Shown: in pieces, positions 57,369 through 64,000 of the stretch
Numbering within the stretch: the stretch's first letter is position 1
Layout of the letters: every line of letters starts with the position of its first letter
DNA from: Ustulina deusta
Lineage: Eukaryota > Ascomycota > Sordariomycetes > Xylariales > Xylariaceae
Length of the DNA: 64,000 nt
Direction: 5' to 3'
Assembly (NCBI GenBank): GCA_023159155.1
Contig: JAJNNX010000050.1
Coordinates: 186,001 to 250,000, forward strand
Position numbers and translations under genes: made by a program
The notes under the pieces: model-generated
The model's database searches: none
Told to the model about the DNA's origin: nothing
The model's input: only the letters and a program-made list of their open reading frames with translations

Positions 57369-58661
57369 AGCAGTAGCGAGTATTCCCTATACGAGAGTGA
57401 CAAACACGCCGGGCTCCTTACATGCGACTTCTGTTATTGTACATTATGAGACATGAGAACAAGGTTCTTGCGGTTATTAACTAGCGTGGCGTTTCGGACG
57501 TGGTATGGCAAAAAGCTCACAGCTCCAGCATTTTGCGGAAAAGGCGAATTAGAGGCAAAGAGACAGAGATCAACACTCAGATACCAACTTATCGAGATTG
57601 CCAAGGTATGTTTTTATACTGTTTGCCATGCCTCTGCCGTACTCTTCGCTGTGACCTCGTGAACGTGGCCATGTACCCATCCATAATTACATGTACCTAG
57701 CACACAATTTACACCCAACGGTGCTATCTTCGGATAGCCAGGGCTGGCATCCCTCTAGGATCAGTCCTGAACGGAACGTTGGCAGAAAAGACGGTCTTTC
57801 GGGACTCTACGATCATAGAAGGCCAGACATCCAGGTCTACACTTGTACGACCACGTCCTCACGGATAAGTGGGTGTTTGGCAAGAGAAATCTTCGGACAT
57901 GAATGCGAGTATGCTCCATTTAGTATCATCAAAACACTAGGGAACCCAAAACCAAATATCACAGATTCAAATTTGAGCCACCATTGAGCAATTTATCGAA
58001 TTAACATTTGGTACCCTATGGACTGACTATCTTTGTGATCATGGAAGCGACCAAATCATCAAGGGCTTGACCAGCAAGCCTGTCTGTCCCTCCCTCATTC
58101 ATCATCACGTCGTGCGGAAGCATCGTAAGTGTGCAACAGCCTATCCTGAGTCTTATGTTCTCTCTCCATCTGAGGACATATACAGAAACGGCCTTGTCAG
58201 ATCAGCAACACTAGCCAATTCATATGTTACAGGGCAAGTGGGAAAGCAACGAAAACCATGAAAGTACCGTAGAATATCGTCATATCCTTCTCAGTTGTAG
58301 GCATCTGTTGGCTGGCTACAATGCTTCCACTAGCTTGTATCTCGAAGCTGCATTCCGTAATCCGACGAAAGCTGTCGGAGATAGAAGCTCTGGGTTTCTT
58401 TCATGTCCTAAGCGCTGAGATGTAGAGTTCACTACCTGATCATCGACGGAGTGGGTTCGAGTCACGCCCAGGAATAGTCATCAACTTGCTCAGCTGGAAC
58501 AAGTCACAGCCATGGCTCCTCGGTACCGGGGGAGGAACCTCATTCGTCCAGTCATTTCTCCAGGGATGCTCGATGGCATGCTTGACTTTCTGAGAAGCTG
58601 CCTTTGGTGCATTCGAAAAGCGTGCCGTCGCGGCCACTGTCACGCGTGGGTACCGAAACTC
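57369..58661. other. Convergent 3' intergenic region
   Basis: There are 1.29 kb between the ends of the PRPP synthetase and OTU-like genes. Open frames (57691-57987, 58067-58261 and others) show no known motif. A GGTTCGAGTC tRNA-like T-loop at 58453-58462 was examined and not accepted as a tRNA. Confidence 0.5.
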
Positions 58662-61205
58662 CTAGCTCAGGTACTCGTTAACCGTCAGTGGTTGGAAGTG
58701 GCATTTATTCTTGAACAGCATGAATACATGGCGGCTATTATAGGCGCCTCGGACGCTGACCTCGGAGCACATGTTCTTGGCGCGGTCATATGTGAAAGTC
58801 ACTAGATGGATGTTGTATAGATCCGCTGTGATCTGTTGCATCACACCTGGCGTCCAAGAATGCGGCAGGTGCAACAGTTGCCAAATATTAGCCTTGAATT
58901 TAGGTGTCGTCGCATCCTGGCCGTTCTTCAGTACCCCGCCGGTAGTCTCAAAGAACTGTGTGTTCAGCTTCGCATAAAGTTGGTGGCGTGGATGAGTTTT
59001 GTCACTAAGGACATGCTGGATATATACGAGATGGTCGGCCTTGATCATATCCCAGCGAGCAGGTTTTCCATGTAAAACGTATGCCAGAGCACGCCAGTAA
59101 CAATCTCCCTCGGGGTTTACGTGGTTTCCAACGGTAACAAATCCGATCTCTTCAACTAGCGGAAACCCTTTGTACAACTTCGTCGACTGATTAACCCAGA
59201 ACTGCTGTAATGCTTGCTCCTCATTAAGAGTCTCACTAGCATAGAAGGTTTCTTGAGTGACACGCTTGATATCCCGTTCCAGACCCGCCGCACCTAGACC
59301 AACGTCATAGACGTAATCATCTAGCTTTAGGCGCAGGCCGGATTTAGGTCCAGGGATTTCTCCGACGTCGCTAAAACGATCCTGGTATCGCAATACTTTC
59401 TCAGCTTCTCTACTCAGCCTTGCGCTGGCACCGTAGCCGTAAAAACAAGGATTTTCTGGCTCGTCTCTTATGTAGCGCTGTTCCGCGTAGTTGTATGAAT
59501 TCTCGCGGCGAGCGCCGACTGGGGAATCAGTGTGTGCTGCGTCGTATAGTTTCTCACGGCGAATGCAAGTTAGTGAGTCGTTACTCGTATATCTTCTAAC
59601 GTAATGTCGGTTTTCACGATAAGGTTTCTTCTCGGAAGATCTGTCTCGTTGGTATTCGGGGGAGCGCGAACGTGCTCTGCCAGCGTCGTTTATTCCGTAG
59701 GAAGTCGTGGCGTGTTCATAGGAAGCACGACCCCGCTTCTCCGACCTGGATCTACCCATCACGTCATGGTAGTTCAAATCGCAATCATCCCTTCGATCGG
59801 TCTGATCGTTGGCGTTGTCGTAACCGTCATCACTAGTATCGTTACCATCATAACGCCCCATGGAAACCGTCGGTTTGTTGGAGTATCGGACCTCCTCTTT
59901 TCGAATATTCTCGTCAATATCGTCATCCTCATAATCGGCAAGATCATCAACAGTGCCGCGGTTCTCATTGGGCTGGTTCTCATACCGAGAATGGCAACCG
60001 CGAGTTGACATCTCTTCTTCGTCATCAGTAGGAACAAAGGCAACTCCAGTCTCGCAATAGATGAGGTCGCCACCACCAACAAGATGCGAATTGTACGTGG
60101 GTATAGCTTTATCCTCATCATCTGTGTCATGGAGACTTATTACGTCACAGTTCTCTCGTCCGGAGTTGCGACTAGTCACGGCACCAGAACGTAGAGAATA
60201 TCCCGGGTCAGACTGGGAGATAGGAATGAGGCTATGATCATTCTTGACACCTGTTTCTCGAAGAGGCACATTGACTGTCGTATAAATTCCGGTAACAACG
60301 GGCTGAAATCGGCGGATTGACTCCAGTTCTCTTTCCCAGAGTTCAGTGTCGCTAAAGCGATGATGGGTGGCGGGATCGTGGAGGGTATCATTATGAGTAT
60401 TGATTGGCGCTTGCTCAGTTTGGGTTGCCTTGTTCTGAAATATGATGCTGATTGCAGTAAAAGGGACAGCAGCTGCAGATTCAGAGATAGGGAAAGAAGG
60501 GGGGGGAAGAGAATTAAGCTCAGAAAGGGAGGGAAGAGAACTAAGGTCAGAGAGGGGCGAAGTAGTACTTCGAGAGGATGTCTGGTCTAACTCGAACCTG
60601 GCTGGTGTTATGGGCATATTGTTAGACGGGAAGAAGATACATCTCATTTTCGCAATCTCCTCAGGCGTGGCCAAATTGTTAGCTGCCATGATGTTGAAAA
60701 TCTCGCCGACTAGGATACCGGTGGTATCAATATCAATCTGGCCATTGGGGGTGTTCTGTTTGATAATCTCGATGTGTCTGCAGATCTCATTGCGCGAGCG
60801 CTCGAGGAGATGTTCAACGCCGTCGAGGTTGGGGGTTGCGGTGCTTTCGAGTGTATTTCTCTCAGGAGCTGATGTTTCTTGGAGAAGAGGTGGGTCAAGC
60901 GGCAATACAGGTTGAGCCTGTTTCATCTCACAGGACTCACTGGCAATAGCAGTGGTATCGCCGTCATCGACAGTGACACCGTTATTATCAATGGCGTCAT
61001 CATTGCTCTTATGCTGCAAGGCCGTAGGACGCCGCGGGGAGTGAGAGTAAGAACGGATGCGTTTGGAGGCTCGATCAGGTGAAAGGTCAGGAAATGTCAA
61101 CTCCAAGTCACGCTTCTTACCAGGATATGAGTCGGAGATAGGGGACTGAGGAATATAGTCCACGGCGGCAGGGAGTTGTTCTGCGCCAGCTGCGTTGGGC
61201 TCCAT
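58662..61205 (-). CDS. OTU-like cysteine protease with long disordered N-terminus
   Basis: This is an intronless frame of 847 aa. The start is the ATG at 61205 (MEPNAAGAEQLPAAVDYIPQ); the frame runs further only from a TTG. Residues 1 to about 570 are mostly disordered, with Ser/Pro-rich, acidic (DYEDDDIDENIRKEE) and RS/RD-rich stretches suggesting a nuclear protein. The last ~190 residues fit an OTU fold: PEGDCYWRALAYVL supplies the D-x-C motif (D701, C702), and NKCHFQPL supplies H836 near the C-terminus. VFMLFKNKCHF matches the family strand before the catalytic histidine. OTU enzymes remove ubiquitin; here that is inferred. Cys-region Tyr-Trp replaces the usual Leu-Phe after GDC. Confidence 0.78.
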   Translation of the reverse strand: MEPNAAGAEQLPAAVDYIPQSPISDSYPGKKRDLELTFPDLSPDRASKRIRSYSHSPRRPTALQHKSNDDAIDNNGVTVDDGDTTAIASESCEMKQAQPVLPLDPPLLQETSAPERNTLESTATPNLDGVEHLLERSRNEICRHIEIIKQNTPNGQIDIDTTGILVGEIFNIMAANNLATPEEIAKMRCIFFPSNNMPITPARFELDQTSSRSTTSPLSDLSSLPSLSELNSLPPPSFPISESAAAVPFTAISIIFQNKATQTEQAPINTHNDTLHDPATHHRFSDTELWERELESIRRFQPVVTGIYTTVNVPLRETGVKNDHSLIPISQSDPGYSLRSGAVTSRNSGRENCDVISLHDTDDEDKAIPTYNSHLVGGGDLIYCETGVAFVPTDDEEEMSTRGCHSRYENQPNENRGTVDDLADYEDDDIDENIRKEEVRYSNKPTVSMGRYDGNDTSDDGYDNANDQTDRRDDCDLNYHDVMGRSRSEKRGRASYEHATTSYGINDAGRARSRSPEYQRDRSSEKKPYRENRHYVRRYTSNDSLTCIRREKLYDAAHTDSPVGARRENSYNYAEQRYIRDEPENPCFYGYGASARLSREAEKVLRYQDRFSDVGEIPGPKSGLRLKLDDYVYDVGLGAAGLERDIKRVTQETFYASETLNEEQALQQFWVNQSTKLYKGFPLVEEIGFVTVGNHVNPEGDCYWRALAYVLHGKPARWDMIKADHLVYIQHVLSDKTHPRHQLYAKLNTQFFETTGGVLKNGQDATTPKFKANIWQLLHLPHSWTPGVMQQITADLYNIHLVTFTYDRAKNMCSEVSVRGAYNSRHVFMLFKNKCHFQPLTVNEYLS

Positions 61206-64000
61206 CGTGTAGGACCACTGCGCGGTTGCCAAGCGTGCTCAATAGGCAAGCGCCTCAGCGTCACGTAGTAAAAGGGATGCTAACAAGAAATAGCGTTAAG
61301 TGGTCGGGCAATGAGGAGATGGAGGTTGCAGAATGAGTGTGTAGAGATTGTCTTGGGTTGGGTCGCCTTTCCCCAATGACAGTCCGTAGGTGAGATGGCA
61401 AGCGCGACTGGGAGAGAGGCCCTTTCAGTGAGAAAGTCCCTATATAACGGTGAGTGAGTGATAAATGGGTGTTGAGTGAGATGGTGTTGATGGTGTTAAT
61501 GGGACAGAAAACCTCAACAGCAAGAAAAGACAGGCCAGACACAGCGGGTGCACTTCCAACACGTACCTTGTTTGCAAGAACCGGGGTCTAGAAAAAGACA
61601 CCAAGACAGACTCAGAGTGTTTGACCAGTTAGACGATTTGAGTGTGCCTTGGGACAAGTGAGTTGAGTGAAGACGGTTACATGCAGAAGTGGTTGGCTAA
61701 TGCATGCAAGTGTTGCAGGGAGGAAGACTAGAACCTGGGAGATGTGAAGGTTTGGCAAGGTAAGTGGGTAAGTAGGAGGAAAGATGGTGAAGGTCGGAAG
61801 GAAAGAGGAGGAGGGCAGGAAATTTACCTAATATATTACCTACTAAGTAGGCAGATATAGAGGCAGATATCTCCCAACATTGAAGGTACCTAGGTACATA
61901 TGTAGGTAGGTGCCAAAGTGCGATGGTTGCCACAGACGCATTTGCATCCATTACCAGACTTGAGATACTTCCTCAAACCCTGATCCACATGTATATACAT
62001 ACCTACATGTACCCAGGGTAGGTACATAATTACGTACCTACCTAGGTATGCACCTACATGACAAGGTAAACAATGCCCTGTTAAATATTGAATCGTCTTT
62101 GGTACCTAACCAAGGCCACTTAGGTACCCTCAGCAAACTTATATCCTCCTAAGATACAGTTGTCCCAGTACTGGGCAGGTACATACTTTAGGTAACGTCG
62201 AGGTTCTCTACCCGTAGGCATTTATGTATGGGGTACTAGTAGCAACGGAAGTGACAACGCAAGGTCAGGTAGGTACCTCTTTCAGAAAGGGCAGCAATAC
62301 ACACACTATGTAGGCACGAAGGGCTCTTCTATTCAATCAAGGCTTATAGGTAACTCGTTACAAAAACAGCAGTGCTATAGACGTGTCTACACGCAAACTA
62401 GGATGCCTCAGTTGAGATCTATCCATCCTGCCTAATTAATTTGGTGATAAAGCCCTGACCTCAGTTGGTGCCGGTCCAGCCTTGCCTCGCACTACCTCGA
62501 TAAATATTTAGGTAATTATACATTCGGCATGATGACCTAAGCCTTGCAAACTCCCAGCCTTGGTACAGCATATCTACCTAGGTACATTGGCCCCATGTTG
62601 CCGTCTCTATGTCCTGTGAACTAGTCCGAGACAAGGAGAAGTGTTTGTTACGATGTTATCATATATTTTCAACCGACAATATGTACTCTTCGTTGTGCAA
62701 CCCGCATAGCGTAGGTGGAGAATTCAAGCATCCAGTGCCCATCCCAAGTGTTGGGATTTTCTATCTAAGGTCCTGTTAAATTGTGGCGTTTCTTAGTTAG
62801 GCAAGATGTAAAAAACTAATATCTGGTCGAGATATAATTGCAGTAGGTACTGCTGATCATGTTCCCCCTTTCTTCACGCAAGATGAACATAAATCCACCG
62901 GAATCGTAAATTGTCGAACACCTCTAACGAGAACTAGACTTAGCAGCATTGAGCTCCCACTTCACGATCGTAAATTATTCAGAGAGGAAAGCAAAATTAA
63001 GCAAAGTCTGGCCAGAACTGACCTGAGGAAACGACCGGGTTTCGTGTTATGCTTAATAACACCGCAAGAATAACGAGACAAGCCCAAGAGGGATAGAGAA
63101 AAAAAGAAGGAAGGAAGCTCACTACATTGGTCGAAATATTTCACTGCCTACACAAACCAAGTCTGATGCGCTTGAGAAAGCTAATATGCTACCACCATAT
63201 ACGTTTCCGCGGGCATTTGCAACACGGAGAGCCGTGAAGGAGCTCTACGCGAATTTATACATAGCAGACGAATGGCAGCAGAAAGCTAGCTTCAGCTGAC
63301 AGAAGGGAAACTAGTCATAGTTGCTTCCATCCTTCTGTAAATGTTCTCGGTAGCTGATTGTCGAGCGAGGCTTATTCAGCCCACTTGACTATATAAAAAG
63401 GATAGACCGATGGCGGACGGTGCTTCATTCCTACTGAGTCATCAATCCTAAATCAGAAGCTTGATTGGTTGGTCACAAGACGCTTCAGAGGCCGTAGCTG
63501 GCCGCTTCTGAGACTTTCTTATCTGGTAGACCGATTTCTCCGGGACCGAGAGAGGATGAGACCGACTAACTAAGTGGCAGCCGACGGTAGCGTCTCCCTG
63601 AAACCGGGAGAGCGCGGCGGCAACGCAGCAGTTACAATGTAGCTGCTTGCTACGCTATTTACATGGGGCGTAATTAGGCAGGTAGTATAGGGGCGCAACT
63701 TGGTTGGCTTGCAACGGACCATGGAATCATCCCTCGCGTCCACGATCTAATCTATGAGGACATTTCTAGCCAGCACAATTCCAACCGGGCTCCTACTTAC
63801 TTCTTTCCTTCACGTCTACCTTTCACGCCTGTCATATATTCTCGTAGGAGAAAACGGCATGCCGGCAGTACCGCCATGCGCGCTCTTATTATCCATTCTA
63901 AATATGTAGTCACTCGTCACGATATTCTGCAGTCTTCGTGGGAGTACTGCACTTATATGTACAAAAGCCATTAGGAAGAAAACCTCATTCATGCCGAGTC
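61206..64000. other. Terminal intergenic region, no gene supported
   Basis: There are 2.8 kb with no credible coding region. The first part is the OTU gene promoter. From about 61830 to 62600 there are many GGTACCTA/CCTACCTAGGTA-type palindromic motifs. A TATA-like ACTATATAAAAAGG at about 63388-63401 could serve a gene beyond the right edge. The open frames show no known domain. Confidence 0.5.

Noticed and set aside
58400..58475. tRNA-like segment with GGTTCGAGTC T-loop and a box-A-like GCGCTGAGATGTAGAG
   Set aside because: The T-stem has a mismatch, the acceptor stem pairs poorly in the standard register and no anticodon stem forms. At best it is a tRNA-derived relict.
58662..61232. Longer start for the OTU-like gene at 61232
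   Set aside because: The codon there is TTG; the first ATG is at 61205.

Overview
The window comes from a filamentous ascomycete (Pezizomycotina, most likely Sordariomycetes). The genes are eukaryotic, with short GT-AG introns (47-157 nt) and fungal protein families. The genome has two compartments: GC-balanced gene blocks, and blocks of roughly 15-20 percent GC (by eye) filled with transposons destroyed by C-to-T / G-to-A mutation, the signature of repeat-induced point mutation (RIP). The species cannot be fixed from sequence alone.

Layout. 1-6417 is a RIP-degraded Ty3/Gypsy chromovirus copy (A) on the minus strand, cut by the window start. 6863-14136 is a gene block: an ER t-SNARE (Ufe1/syntaxin-18), a cytosolic-type aspartate aminotransferase and a secreted NodB polysaccharide deacetylase. 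14137-22288 is gene-poor, with a probable permease relict, one small spliced gene (20262-20766) and minisatellites. 22289-34453 is one nested insertion. The outer LTR element C has 248-bp LTRs and a CTTTG target duplication. A complete chromovirus B (23933-31567, 179-bp LTRs, AGCTA duplication) sits inside it, is the same family as copy A, and lies in the opposite orientation to A. From 35.4 kb on, a gene block carries an F-box protein, a GH5 beta-glucanase, Cwc26/Bud13, TFIIF-alpha (Tfg1), a Cid1-like nucleotidyltransferase, an XPG/Asteroid-type nuclease, a PRPP synthetase subunit with a large insertion, and an OTU-like protease. The last 2.8 kb shows no gene.

The host genes are mostly housekeeping (ER fusion, amino-acid metabolism, splicing, transcription, RNA tailing, nucleotide synthesis, wall glycan processing) and do not form a pathway cluster. 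The most unusual material is in the repeats and in two proteins. The outer LTR element seems to lack pol and is packed with tandem-repeat mosaics. Its 3' end shows strongly strand-asymmetric G-to-A mutation. A short LTR segment resists RIP in all three copies seen. The Cid1-like enzyme carries two Gag-like repeats between its catalytic aspartates. All coordinates, splice sites and alignments were worked out by eye; no database search was run.
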